From the NCBI RefSeq assembly GCF_016863035.1, contig NZ_BOOC01000035.1, forward strand, positions 61,328 to 125,327: 64,000 nt of DNA, in the 5' to 3' direction. This DNA is from Microbispora corallina (GTDB taxonomy: Bacteria; Actinomycetota; Actinomycetes; Streptosporangiales; Streptosporangiaceae). The position numbers and the translations under genes are program-made. This document shows positions 34,113 through 42,471 of the stretch, in pieces. Under the pieces are notes generated by a model, which was given only the letters and a program-made list of their open reading frames with translations, searched no databases and had not been told where the DNA came from. Each line of letters opens with the position of its first letter. The first letter of the stretch is position 1.

Positions 34113-34694
34113 ATGGCCGATTCGCAACAGCGGCAGCCGGGGGGAGCACCTCAGCGCCGGGGGCCGAGTAGGCGGTCCCCCGGCGCCCTGGAGCAGGAGA
34201 TTCTCGCCTGCCTCGGTGCGGCCGATCGGCCGCTGACCCCCGGCGAGGTTCTGGCCGAGATGGGCGGCGAGTTGGCCTATACGACCGTCATGACCACCCT
34301 CGCGCGGCTGTACAAGAGGGGGCTGGCGGAGCGGGAGCCATCCGGACGCGCCTACGCCTACTGTCTGGCCTCCGATGCGACGGCGGCGCAGTCGATGGCC
34401 GTGGCCGCGAAAATGCGCCGGCTACTGGTGCAGGGTGGCGACCCTGCCGGGGTGTTGGCCCATTTCGTCGCCGACCTCGGTCCCGAGGAGGAGCAGATAC
34501 TCACCCAACTGCTGCGTGACCTCGAAGCCGGCCGTCACGGCACGTCCGATCCCCAGGACGGCGAGAACGCGACCGCCGCGCATGCGGCCGGCACGGGGAC
34601 GCCCGGCCACAACCCTTCCCGTCGACGTGCAGGCACCCAGACCGAGGAGGACGCCGACTCACCGGACGGTCGCCCGCTGCAGGCCGGCGAGTGA
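34113..34694 (+). CDS. BlaI/MecI-family transcriptional repressor (3), with long C-terminal tail
   Basis: 193 residues, longer than the usual 120-130. The winged helix reads LEQEILACLGAADRPLTPGE, VLAEMGGELAYTTVMTTLAR and LYKRGLAEREPSGRAYAYCL. The dimer part is FVADLGPEEEQILTQLLRDL. A disordered polar tail of about 55 residues follows (QDGENATAAHAAGTGTPGHN), with no match to known BlaI proteins. No M56 protease follows it. It may rely on the protease at 31410. Confidence 0.9.
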   Translation: MADSQQRQPGGAPQRRGPSRRSPGALEQEILACLGAADRPLTPGEVLAEMGGELAYTTVMTTLARLYKRGLAEREPSGRAYAYCLASDATAAQSMAVAAKMRRLLVQGGDPAGVLAHFVADLGPEEEQILTQLLRDLEAGRHGTSDPQDGENATAAHAAGTGTPGHNPSRRRAGTQTEEDADSPDGRPLQAGE

Positions 34695-34883
34695 GCGGTG
34701 GCGTCGTCGGTGTGATCACCACAGGTGACTGATCTCCTGCTTGGCCCAAAACGATGCTGGTGACCCCGCGCTCCAACGGGCCTCGCGAACAGTTCGGGAG
34801 TCGTAGGCGTACATGGCGATCGTCGCGGTCTTCATCGCGGACGTTGCGGGGTCGGAGGCGGTAGATCTTGACGTCGTCCGGGC

Positions 34884-34910
34884 TAACCGTTAGTTATTAG
34901 ATAACCGTTA
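34884..34910. promoter_or_regulatory. Interleaved palindromes, PadR-type operator candidate
   Basis: TAACCGTTA occurs twice (34884-34892 and 34902-34910). The space between forms GTTAT-TAG-ATAAC (34893-34905), itself a perfect inverted repeat that shares bases with the second copy. It lies 18 bases before the PadR relic and upstream of the ABC exporter. Confidence 0.5.
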
Positions 34911-34927
34911 GCTGCCTGGGGGACCTG

Positions 34928-35060
34928 ATGCAGGAAGCGGTGCTGGCCCTGCTGGCGAGATCGGAAGAAGTCGGGCCTGGCCGGCTGGGAGTACGCGCTG
35001 ATTCCCGTAGGCCGGCGACGGGTCGCCGACCACTCACCAAGGCGGACCGGCCGACCTCCG
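34928..35060 (+). pseudogene. PadR-like regulator, internally deleted
   Basis: ATG 34928 opens MQEAVLALLARSEE, the start of PadR-type winged helices. After a frame change the sequence reads GWEYALIPVGRRRVAD, like the wing and the linker after GRRR in PadR proteins, and then LTKADRPTSGG in a third frame. About 50-60 central residues are missing. PadR genes usually stand directly before exporter genes of the kind found here. The evidence is suggestive, not firm. Confidence 0.45.
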
Positions 35061-35108
35061 GTGGCTCGACGCATGCGAACGCGACTGGACGAGACGAAAG
35101 GCCCATTC

Positions 35109-35849
35109 ATGGTCGACGATATGCCCGTACTGCGTGCCCGTGGCCTACATAAGGACTTCGGGAGGGCCGCCGGGCTCGTACGGGCCGTAGACGACGTCGA
35201 CCTCGACGTCGTGGCCGGTGAGACGGTCGCAATCATGGGCCCGAGCGGCTGCGGCAAGTCCACCCTGCTGCACATCCTCGGCGGCCTCGACCAGGCCACC
35301 GGCGGTGAGATCCATCTCGCGGGTCAGCGCATCGACCGGATGGGCGAACGCGCCCTGGCGCGGCTGCGAAGCGACGCCGTCGGCTTCGTCTTCCAGGGCT
35401 TCCACCTGATGGACGAGCTGACTGCGGTGGAGAATGTGGAGGTCCCAGCTCTGCTCGCCGGAAGGCCGGCCCGTGCGGCCCGGGCACAGGCCATAGAACT
35501 GCTCGACCGCGTCGGCCTGGCCGACCGGCGCGAGTTCCTCCCGTCCGCGCTCTCAGGCGGCCAGCGCCAACGGGTGGCGATCGCCCGGGCGCTCAGCAAC
35601 AAGCCACGCGTGATCCTCGCCGACGAACCCACCGGCAACCTCGACAGCGCTGCGACCCTCGATGTGCTGGGGCTGTTCGACGACCTCCATCAGGCCGGGC
35701 AGACCCTGGTGATCGTCACCCACGACGCGCGTATCGCGGCCACCGCCGACCGGCTCATCACGATGCGTGACGGCGCGTTCGTGGACCAGACCATCCTCAC
35801 CGGCGGCACCCACGGCAATCGTGGTGCCCTCGCCGGGCTGGACGGCTGA
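35109..35849 (+). CDS. MacB/LolD-type ABC exporter ATP-binding protein
   Basis: 246 residues with complete motifs: Walker A MGPSGCGKSTLLHILGGLD, the Q-loop in VGFVFQGFHLMDELTAVENV, signature LSGGQRQRVAIARAL, Walker B VILADEPTGNLDS and the switch His in LVIVTHDARIA. The pattern is that of the MacB/FtsE-like family, which powers export of peptides, antibiotics or lipoproteins. It starts at ATG 35109 and ends six bases before the permease gene. Confidence 0.92.
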   Translation: MVDDMPVLRARGLHKDFGRAAGLVRAVDDVDLDVVAGETVAIMGPSGCGKSTLLHILGGLDQATGGEIHLAGQRIDRMGERALARLRSDAVGFVFQGFHLMDELTAVENVEVPALLAGRPARAARAQAIELLDRVGLADRREFLPSALSGGQRQRVAIARALSNKPRVILADEPTGNLDSAATLDVLGLFDDLHQAGQTLVIVTHDARIAATADRLITMRDGAFVDQTILTGGTHGNRGALAGLDG

Positions 35850-35854
35850 CGGAC

Positions 35855-37672
35855 ATGGGCCGTTTCGTTGTCATCGGCCGGCTCGCAGCCCGTGACCTAC
35901 GCCGACGTCCGTTCGACGCGGTCATGGTCGTCCTCGTGATCGGTGTCGCCGTCACCGCCCTGTCAGTCGGGCTCGCTCTCAACGGTATGACCGACAGCCC
36001 CTACCGGCAGACCCGGCAGGCGACGGCCGGGCCCGACGTCGTCGCCGGCTTCATGCTTCCAGGCAAGCAGACGTTCGCCCCCGGCGCCGTCGACGAACTC
36101 GTGAACACTTCCGGTGTCATCGGCCACACGGGGCCGTACCCCCTGACGTACACGACGATGGAGGCGCACGGCCGTTCGAAGGGCGTCGCCGTGGAAGGCC
36201 GCGACCCCGCTCCGGCCGCTGTCGACCAGCCACTGGTGACAGAGGGTCGCTGGGTACGCCGCGGTGAGGTGGTGATCGAACGCGGGTTCGCCGACGACCT
36301 CGGCGTCCACGTGGGCGACGACGTCACCCTGGCGGGCCGGCCGTACCGGGTCGCAGGAACCGCGGTCACCGCCGGCCTGCCGTCCTACCCCAGCAACATC
36401 TGCCACATCGCCTGCGATGTGCCATTCCCAGGTCCGCCTTCTGGCGGCGCTCCGGACATCGGTCTCGTATGGCTCACCAGCCCGGAGGCGACGGCACTGG
36501 CCGGCGATACCGGCTCCTTGTCCTTCTACCTGAACCTCACGCTGGCTGACCCGTCCGCGGCGCCCGCATTCGTCGCGCGGCGAACCGGGCCGGGCACCTT
36601 CGCCGAAAGGTGGCCGGGGACGTTCCTCATCTCGTGGCAGGACATACAGAACGCCGACACCGGCCTTGTCCAGAGCGAGCAAATCGCGATGCAGGTCAGC
36701 GGCTTCCTCCTCGCGATGCTGGCGATCGCAGGGATGGCCGTGCTCGCCGGTCGGCGCATGGTGGACCAGACCAGGCGTGTCGGGCTGCTCAAGGCCGTCG
36801 GCGGCACACCCGAAGTGGTCGCGGCCGTGCTCCTCGCCGAACACCTCGCCATGGCGCTGGTCGCCGCCGCGCTCGGGATCGTCGCCGGACGGCTCATCGC
36901 GCCGTTGATCGCCTCAGCCGGCGCCGGGCTGGTCGGCGCACCCGGGGCGCCGGAGCTCACACCGGCCACAATCGCCCTGCCGGCGGCGATCGCTGTCGCT
37001 GTCGCGGTCGCCGCGACGCTCGTTCCGGCCATGCGGGCCGCTCGGGTCAGTACGGTGCGCGCGCTCGCCGACCACGCCCGCCCGCCACGACGCCGGGCAC
37101 TGCTGCTCGCGATCTCCGCGCGGCTGCCCGTCCCGCTGCTGCTCGGCATGCGGCTGATCGCCCGCCGGCCCGCCCGGGGCGCGCTCAACGCGCTGAGCAT
37201 CGCGGTCGCGGTCACCGGTATCGTCGCGATTTTCCCCACCGCCGGCCAGGACCTCGCTGCCGCGCCCGGCCCGCGCGCCGATCGGCTCGGCCAGCTCACC
37301 GCGATCGTCACCGTCATGCTCATCGTGGTGGCCGCCGTCAACACCCTGTTCATCGCCCGAGCGACGATCACCGATGCGAGGCGGATGACGGCGCTTTCCC
37401 GCGCCTTCGGCGCGACGTCCTGGCAGGTCAGCGCAGGAATGTCGACCGCGCAGTTGCTCCCCGCACTACCGGGCGCGATCATCGGCATCCCGGCAGGCCT
37501 CTACCTGTATCGAGCCGCGGCGCAACAGCGGATGCTCACGATCCCACCGGCCTGGCAACTGGTCGCCGTCCTGCTGGGCACGTCGATCGCGGTCGCTCTC
37601 CTCACCGCCGCCACAACGCGGTTGGGCGCCCGCCAGTCGGTGACCGAGATCCTCCGAACGGAGCGGGCATGA
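35855..37672 (+). CDS. MacB-like ABC exporter permease with two FtsX domains
   Basis: 605 residues. An N-terminal helix (FDAVMVVLVIGVAVTALSVG) is followed by a large extracytoplasmic MacB-like domain (about residues 45-270), then two FtsX blocks. The first block is marked by VSGFLLAMLAIAGMAVLAGR and VGLLKAVGGTPEVVAAVLLA. The second is marked by VTVMLIVVAAVNTLFIARAT and MTALSRAFGATSWQVSAGMS. Together with the ATPase it forms a full exporter, probably for an antimicrobial peptide or lipid. It would have been controlled by the decayed PadR gene. Confidence 0.9.
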   Translation: MGRFVVIGRLAARDLRRRPFDAVMVVLVIGVAVTALSVGLALNGMTDSPYRQTRQATAGPDVVAGFMLPGKQTFAPGAVDELVNTSGVIGHTGPYPLTYTTMEAHGRSKGVAVEGRDPAPAAVDQPLVTEGRWVRRGEVVIERGFADDLGVHVGDDVTLAGRPYRVAGTAVTAGLPSYPSNICHIACDVPFPGPPSGGAPDIGLVWLTSPEATALAGDTGSLSFYLNLTLADPSAAPAFVARRTGPGTFAERWPGTFLISWQDIQNADTGLVQSEQIAMQVSGFLLAMLAIAGMAVLAGRRMVDQTRRVGLLKAVGGTPEVVAAVLLAEHLAMALVAAALGIVAGRLIAPLIASAGAGLVGAPGAPELTPATIALPAAIAVAVAVAATLVPAMRAARVSTVRALADHARPPRRRALLLAISARLPVPLLLGMRLIARRPARGALNALSIAVAVTGIVAIFPTAGQDLAAAPGPRADRLGQLTAIVTVMLIVVAAVNTLFIARATITDARRMTALSRAFGATSWQVSAGMSTAQLLPALPGAIIGIPAGLYLYRAAAQQRMLTIPPAWQLVAVLLGTSIAVALLTAATTRLGARQSVTEILRTERA

Positions 37673-38126
37673 GCAGGCGTCGCGCTCGTGAGCGTGGTCG
37701 ACCCAATCGATCTTCAGCACGATCGCGCGCGAGTGTGCCCGACGAGGACGTCGCTGGGGCCTTGGAAAATGCTCCCCCATGGACGATGCCTCGTCACGGC
37801 GGCGTGAGCCCTGCCCGCCGGTCAGGCAGGTCTTGGCGGCGATCGCCGACTCCCACAGCCGTTCGGCGGCGTTCAGCAGCGCGGACCTGCGGCCCGACTC
37901 GCGCTCGACGAACTCCCACTGCCGGACCGCCCGCGGTCGCCAAAACCGCCAGACTCACACCGGCACGCGCCGGCTCCCTGCCGCTGATCTCACTGGCCTG
38001 ACCTCCACTGACAGGCGTTACGCGGCTGTTTTCCGATCGAGGTCGAACCGGTTCGGCGAACGGTTCCGCCGAAGATAGGCCTGCTTCGTCGCACGAGTCA
38101 ATGAGAAGCACCTTCAGGTTGCCGAA
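37673..38126. other. Intergenic stretch without a convincing gene
   Basis: No intact gene is supported in these 454 bases. A minus-strand frame near 37790-37930 reads ERESGRRSALLNAAERLWES but matches no family I recognise. The right part holds the operator-like element at 38045-38066. Confidence 0.45.
38045..38066. promoter_or_regulatory. LacI-type tandem operator, damaged copy
   Basis: GAACCGGTTC (38045-38054) is a perfect palindrome with a central CG. GAACGGTTC (38058-38066) looks like the same element with one base lost. The arrangement mirrors the intact pair at 38371-38397. Confidence 0.4.
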
Positions 38127-38297
38127 ATGCCGGCCCAGGCGTGCGCCCCGCGACACATCCTCGTCAGGGAATCCAGTGCCGTGCCATGCTCTATCGTCGG
38201 CGTCGCCGCGCAACACTTGGCCGAAAACCTGGGCCCACCGCTCACCACCACCGACGTCCCCGCCCTGCGCGGCTTCGGGGTCCACGGCGTCGCATGA
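38127..38297 (+). pseudogene. Possible fragment of a heavy-metal P-type ATPase
   Basis: A 56-codon frame reads SIVGVAAQHLAENLGPPLTT and TDVPALRGFGVHGVA. This resembles the nucleotide-binding domain of copper ATPases, where SEHPL..AIV..A is followed by F.A.PG.GV.G. The HP motif itself is not intact (AVPCSIV). No other part of an ATPase is seen. The match is weak and the frame could be chance. Confidence 0.3.
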
Positions 38298-38370
38298 CGG
38301 CTGCATGGCGAGGACGTATCACGGACATTTCCCACTCTTGACCATCCCGTCGCACGCGCTTATGGTCTTG

Positions 38371-38397
38371 TCGAACCGATTCGCCGAATCGATTCGA
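38371..38397. promoter_or_regulatory. LacI-type tandem operator before the secreted glycosidase
   Basis: Two CG-centred palindromes, GAACCGATTC (38373-38382) and GAATCGATTC (38386-38395), sit 13 bases apart. Together they form a 27-base inverted repeat with 13-base arms and one mismatch. It lies upstream of the secreted glycosidase. No LacI-type gene is adjacent, so the regulator must act from elsewhere. Confidence 0.6.
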
Positions 38398-38425
38398 CCT
38401 CACCGCACGCCCAAGGGAAAGGCGC

Positions 38426-38548
38426 ATGGTCACACCCTTGTCTCGGCGGGCACGCAGGATCGCGCCGCACGCCGTCCTCGCCTCCGCACTCGCGCTGACC
38501 GCGACCCCGTGGCCGCGATGTGGTCGGCCCGCCACGAAAGAAGGAAGA
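38426..38548 (+). pseudogene. Orphan signal-peptide start of a lost secreted protein
   Basis: ATG 38426 reads PLSRRARRIAPHAVLASALA followed by LTATP, a typical actinobacterial signal peptide, and lies close behind the LacI-type operator. It then continues in frame without a break into the leader of the next gene, which has its own ribosome site and its own signal peptide. It looks like the remnant of another secreted protein joined to the glycosidase by a deletion. Confidence 0.4.
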
Positions 38549-40789
38549 ATGTCAGCTCATCCAAAACGCTTAGCCACAATTAGGCGTCCCGGCGGTACAG
38601 CTGCGGCACACGGCCAGGGCCGAGGCCTTAACGGCAGAAAGCTGATCGCTGTCCTCGGGGCACTGTGCGCTACCGCTGCCCTGGTGGTGAGCGGCCAGCA
38701 TTCCGCCGCGGCGGACTCGAACGTCAGCTCTGCCAGCGTGAAAGCGCTGACCGTCGATCTGTCCGCGAAGACGAAGCGGTCCGCAGGGGTGGGTCTTGGC
38801 ATTCTCTATGGCGTCACCCAGGACGGGTTACAACCGTCCGACGAATACCTCGACCCGCTGACGATCAACGCCTACCGCAGCGGCGGCTGGTATGCGGGCG
38901 GCTGGATCAAGGACAAGTACACCTTCGGACCAGGCACCCAAGCCAACATCGACGCGGTCATCGCCGAGGCGAAGCGTCTGCAGCGCCCGCCCCGTCACAA
39001 GGTCGAGTACCAGGTCCTGCTCAGTGATGTGTTCGGTTCGACCGGCGGCGCGCCGGCGAACACGCTGTGGCCGTGCACCGACGGCGACTGCAGCAACTGG
39101 ATCACGTTCATCGACGCTACTGTGGCCAAGCTCCAGGCCGCCGGCCAGAAGTTCACCTACGAGATCTGGAACGAGCCCGACCTCAGCATCTTCTGGAGAC
39201 CGGGCGTCAACACGGAACAGTACTTCCAGATGTGGGACAGCGCCTACCGCGAGATCCGGCGCCTCGCCCCGGCTGCGACGATCGCCGGTCCTTCGTTCGC
39301 CTACACCCCCGAGCGGCGACCCGAGGAATGGCAGGCCTTCCTGGCCCATGTCAAGGCCGCGAACACCGTCCCGGACGAGATCACCAACCACGATGAGGGG
39401 ACCGTGGACGACCCGGTCACCGTCGGCCAGTCCCTGGCGGACGCACTCGACGCCAACGGGATCGCCCAACGGCCCCTCTCGGCTAACGAGTACCAGCCCG
39501 CGGATCGGCAGACCGCCGGAGACACCGCCTGGTACAACGCCCGACTTGCTCAGTCGAACTATGCCAACGCCATGCGCGGAAACTGGAGTTGCTGCATCAT
39601 CCCCAACCTGACCGGGCTGCTCACCAAGACCCCGAGCGGATGGGCACCCAACGGAAACTGGTGGGCGATGCGAACCTATGCCGACCTGACCGGGACGCTG
39701 GTCTCCACCTCCGAACAAGTCGGGTCGACCGCGATTTCCGCGTCCGAGGACCCCGCGAAGAAGCGCGCTGTGGCGCTGCTCGGTGACATTCAGGGCGGAT
39801 ACGTCGGGCCGATGGCCGTAACGTTCAAGGGACTGTCCTCGACGCCGTGGCTGGTCCGCGACGGCCTCGTGCACGCCACTGTCTACAGGATCCCTGACCA
39901 GGCACCCCTGTACACGCGCCAGGTCGCCTTCAGCCAGGACGTCAAGGTCGAGAACGACGCCATCACAGTGCCGTTCGACTTCGAGTCGAAGCACGACGCC
40001 TACGGCGTCTATCTGTCCTGGACCGAGCCACAGGCGATCTCTCTCGACGCCCCGACCACCGTGCAGCCCGGGAGCACCTACACGGTCCCGGTGACGTTCA
40101 CCAACGGCGGCGGGCAGACGGATCGCGACGTCCGGACGAGTCTCGCCGCCTACACCTCGGACGGCGAGCCGGCCCCCGGATTCACCATCACCTGCGCGGA
40201 CAGTGACGCGCCGGCGTGCCCAGGCGTGCCCAAGTTGGCCTCCGGTCAGAGCACTGTCGTGCGGTACACGATGACGACCTCCGCCGATCTGCCCCGAGGC
40301 AGCTACCGATTCACGGCGGTCGGTACGGCGAAGTCGGAAGGGCAGGACATCTCCGTGAAGAACTCTGTCGACGCGTTGCTGCACTGTGAGGTCGGGGACG
40401 TCTGCGAGGCTGAGGATGGAGCTCTGTCCGGCGGAGCGTGCCTGGCCACGGACCATCCCGGGTATACGGGATCGGGCTTCGTCGCGTGCTTCACCACACG
40501 GGGACCGAGCGTGACTCAGCGAATCGTCGCCCAGGATGCGGGCACGTACTCGCTGGACCTCCGCTACGCGGCCGGCCCTGACGGTCCGGCCGGCACCCGG
40601 AGCGCATCGGTGTCGGTAAACGGCGGAGATCCTCACCAAATCTCACTTCCGCTCACCGGGAGCTGGAACACCTGGGCCGACGCGACCATTCCGGTGCAGT
40701 TGGTGGCGGGTATCAACACGATCAGCGTCAGCTACGGTTCTGGTGACGCCGGGTGGTTCAACCTCGACCACATGGTAGCCGCCAAGTAG
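38549..40789 (+). CDS. Secreted clan GH-A glycosidase (GH39-like) with C-terminal carbohydrate-binding module
   Basis: 746 residues. ATG 38549 follows GAAGGAAG. A long signal peptide contains KLIAVLGALCATAALVVSGQ. The catalytic barrel shows FTYEIWNEPDLSIFW, where Glu after Asn is the acid/base of clan GH-A, and LSANEYQPADRQTAG, which may hold the nucleophile Glu. An Ig-like domain follows (about residues 520-620), then a CBM35/CBM6-like module (CEVGDVCEAEDGALSGGACL to WFNLDHMVAA). It probably cleaves a plant or microbial polysaccharide outside the cell. A strong terminator follows. Confidence 0.85.
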   Translation: MSAHPKRLATIRRPGGTAAAHGQGRGLNGRKLIAVLGALCATAALVVSGQHSAAADSNVSSASVKALTVDLSAKTKRSAGVGLGILYGVTQDGLQPSDEYLDPLTINAYRSGGWYAGGWIKDKYTFGPGTQANIDAVIAEAKRLQRPPRHKVEYQVLLSDVFGSTGGAPANTLWPCTDGDCSNWITFIDATVAKLQAAGQKFTYEIWNEPDLSIFWRPGVNTEQYFQMWDSAYREIRRLAPAATIAGPSFAYTPERRPEEWQAFLAHVKAANTVPDEITNHDEGTVDDPVTVGQSLADALDANGIAQRPLSANEYQPADRQTAGDTAWYNARLAQSNYANAMRGNWSCCIIPNLTGLLTKTPSGWAPNGNWWAMRTYADLTGTLVSTSEQVGSTAISASEDPAKKRAVALLGDIQGGYVGPMAVTFKGLSSTPWLVRDGLVHATVYRIPDQAPLYTRQVAFSQDVKVENDAITVPFDFESKHDAYGVYLSWTEPQAISLDAPTTVQPGSTYTVPVTFTNGGGQTDRDVRTSLAAYTSDGEPAPGFTITCADSDAPACPGVPKLASGQSTVVRYTMTTSADLPRGSYRFTAVGTAKSEGQDISVKNSVDALLHCEVGDVCEAEDGALSGGACLATDHPGYTGSGFVACFTTRGPSVTQRIVAQDAGTYSLDLRYAAGPDGPAGTRSASVSVNGGDPHQISLPLTGSWNTWADATIPVQLVAGINTISVSYGSGDAGWFNLDHMVAAK

Positions 40790-40821
40790 CGCAAGGACTG
40801 CGTTCTCGGTCGTACGTTCAG

Positions 40822-40867
40822 GCAGCCCCATCCGGCATCCGGTTACATCGGTCGCGGATGGGGCTGC
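40822..40867. terminator. Perfect 13-base-pair hairpin terminator
   Basis: GCAGCCCCATCCG (40822-40834) pairs exactly with CGGATGGGGCTGC (40855-40867). It lies 33 bases after the glycosidase stop and before the convergent dehydrogenase gene. Confidence 0.75.
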
Positions 40868-40922
40868 TGCTTCGACGCTCCGGTGGGGCAGGGAACTCGT
40901 CGTCATGGTGAAAGGCCCGTCA

Positions 40923-42158
40923 CTATCTCTGCTCCGGAGTCAGGACGTGTCGGGTCCGGGCCCCGATCCAGGCCGCGTCGAGGATCGCGGTCAGGCTGGC
41001 GGTGTCGGTCGGGCCTGGATGGTTCTGGATCAAGCGGGTGACGCCACCGGCCATCTCCGCGAAGCGCGGGAGGTCGGCGCGTGCCACGCCGATGTCCGCC
41101 AAGGTGCTAGGGATGCCGATGTCGGCAAGGAGCCCGTCGAGCCAGGTGAGGAACGTATCTGCGGCCTCGGCATCCGAGGCGTCGGTCACGTCGAGCCCGC
41201 ACACCCTGGCGAGGATGGCCAACCGGTCGCCGATGGCATCCCTGGCCGCGTCCAGCGCGTAGGGCAGCAGCAGCCCGACGCCCAGGCCGTGCGGCGTGTG
41301 GGTGGCTGCGCCGATGGGGTACTGGAGGGCGTGCGGAGCCGCGGTGCCTGCGTGGGAGAATGCGAGCCCGGCCAGCATGGACCCATAGGACATGTCCGCG
41401 CGCGCGTCCTTGTCTCCTCCGTCCCTGACGACATGGGGCAGGCTGCGGGCGATCCGCTCCGCGGCCAGGAGCGCGTAGTGATCGGTGATCGGGTTGCGGC
41501 CGAGGAAGACCTGCTCCACCGGGTCGCGCGGTCCGTGGGCCCGGGGTCGCGCGGTGTAGCTCTCCACCGCGTGACAAAACGCGTCGATGCCGGAGTGGGC
41601 GGTGACGGTCGCAGGGCAGGTGTAGGTGAGTTCGGGGTCGACGATGGCGAAGTCGGGCACGATGTGGACGCTGGAGACCCCCACCTTCAGCTCGCGGTCC
41701 GGGTCGGTCAACACCGAGACGGGCGTGAGCTCGGAGCCGGTGCCTGACGTCGTCGGGACCGCGACGAGAGGAATCGTCGGCCCCGGCACCTTCGACTCGC
41801 CGTAGAAGTCGCGCGGCGTCCCACCGTGGCGCCGGATGACGCCGACGATTTTGGCGAGGTCGATCACCGTGCCACCCCCGATGGCGAGGATGACGTCGGC
41901 GTCCACCTCTGCGGCGACCGAGACGGCCAGGGCGACATCGGCGAGTGGCACGTCCGGGGTCGCGTCGGCGAACACCCCGACGACTGCGACCTTCTCCCGC
42001 ACGGCGGCCACGATCTCGGCCACGCACGGCTGCCCCAGAACAACCCGGTCGGTCACGATGAGGACTCGCGAGCCACACTCGGCCACCACTCGTGGGATGT
42101 TCTGCGCGACCCCTTCGCCCACTATCAGCTGGCGTGGTCCGCGGACGGTCTCAAGCAT
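40923..42158 (-). CDS. Iron-containing alcohol dehydrogenase (group III type)
   Basis: 411 residues. The NAD-binding region is DVILAIGGGTVIDLAKIVGV and the substrate/iron region is PLVAVPTTSGTGSELTPVSV. Metal ligands are in THSGIDAFCH-like AHSGIDAFCHAVESYTA and in HALQYPIGAATHTPHGLGVG. Maleylacetate reductases, glycerol-type and lactaldehyde-type dehydrogenases share this layout. Its place behind an aldehyde dehydrogenase and a sugar transporter suggests oxidation of a short alcohol or hydroxyacid. Confidence 0.9.
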   Translation of the reverse strand: MLETVRGPRQLIVGEGVAQNIPRVVAECGSRVLIVTDRVVLGQPCVAEIVAAVREKVAVVGVFADATPDVPLADVALAVSVAAEVDADVILAIGGGTVIDLAKIVGVIRRHGGTPRDFYGESKVPGPTIPLVAVPTTSGTGSELTPVSVLTDPDRELKVGVSSVHIVPDFAIVDPELTYTCPATVTAHSGIDAFCHAVESYTARPRAHGPRDPVEQVFLGRNPITDHYALLAAERIARSLPHVVRDGGDKDARADMSYGSMLAGLAFSHAGTAAPHALQYPIGAATHTPHGLGVGLLLPYALDAARDAIGDRLAILARVCGLDVTDASDAEAADTFLTWLDGLLADIGIPSTLADIGVARADLPRFAEMAGGVTRLIQNHPGPTDTASLTAILDAAWIGARTRHVLTPEQR

Positions 42159-42159
42159 G

Positions 42160-42471
42160 TCAGTGCCTCTCTGGAACGTCGGCGGTGATGTGCGGGGCGG
42201 ACGTCCAGGTCACCTGCGAGACCGGGACGGCATCGGCGAGGTTGGCTGCCGGGTGGCGCAGGCGCGCGCCGGGCTCCCCGACTCGGTCGTGCCCGGGCGC
42301 CCTCGGGTCCATCGCGATGAAGACGTCGCCCCTGGTGGGCGGGTCAGTCGGGTCGAGGGTCCCGCGGACATCGTCGCCGAGGGTCCCGCCCCACGGGTGG
42401 AGGCCGGTCAGGTCATGTGTGCACAGGGCGCGGTGACCCTCGGCGGGCACCCGGAACAGCAGGCCGGTCAC
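42160..42471 (-). CDS. Unrecognised 103-residue protein inside the catabolic operon
   Basis: The gene fits exactly between its neighbours: its ATG overlaps the aldehyde dehydrogenase stop (ATGA at 42468-42471) and its stop lies one base before the ATG of the iron-type dehydrogenase. The product, containing THDLTGLHPWGGTLGDDVRG and RGDVFIAMDPRAPGHDRVGE, matches no family I know. It has no signal peptide. It may be a small accessory protein, or another internally shortened gene. Confidence 0.55.
   Translation of the reverse strand: MTGLLFRVPAEGHRALCTHDLTGLHPWGGTLGDDVRGTLDPTDPPTRGDVFIAMDPRAPGHDRVGEPGARLRHPAANLADAVPVSQVTWTSAPHITADVPERH

Noticed and set aside
18858..34694. CopY-type copper repressors
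   Set aside because: None of the three BlaI-type proteins has the C-terminal CxC motifs of CopY, so direct copper sensing by them is not supported.
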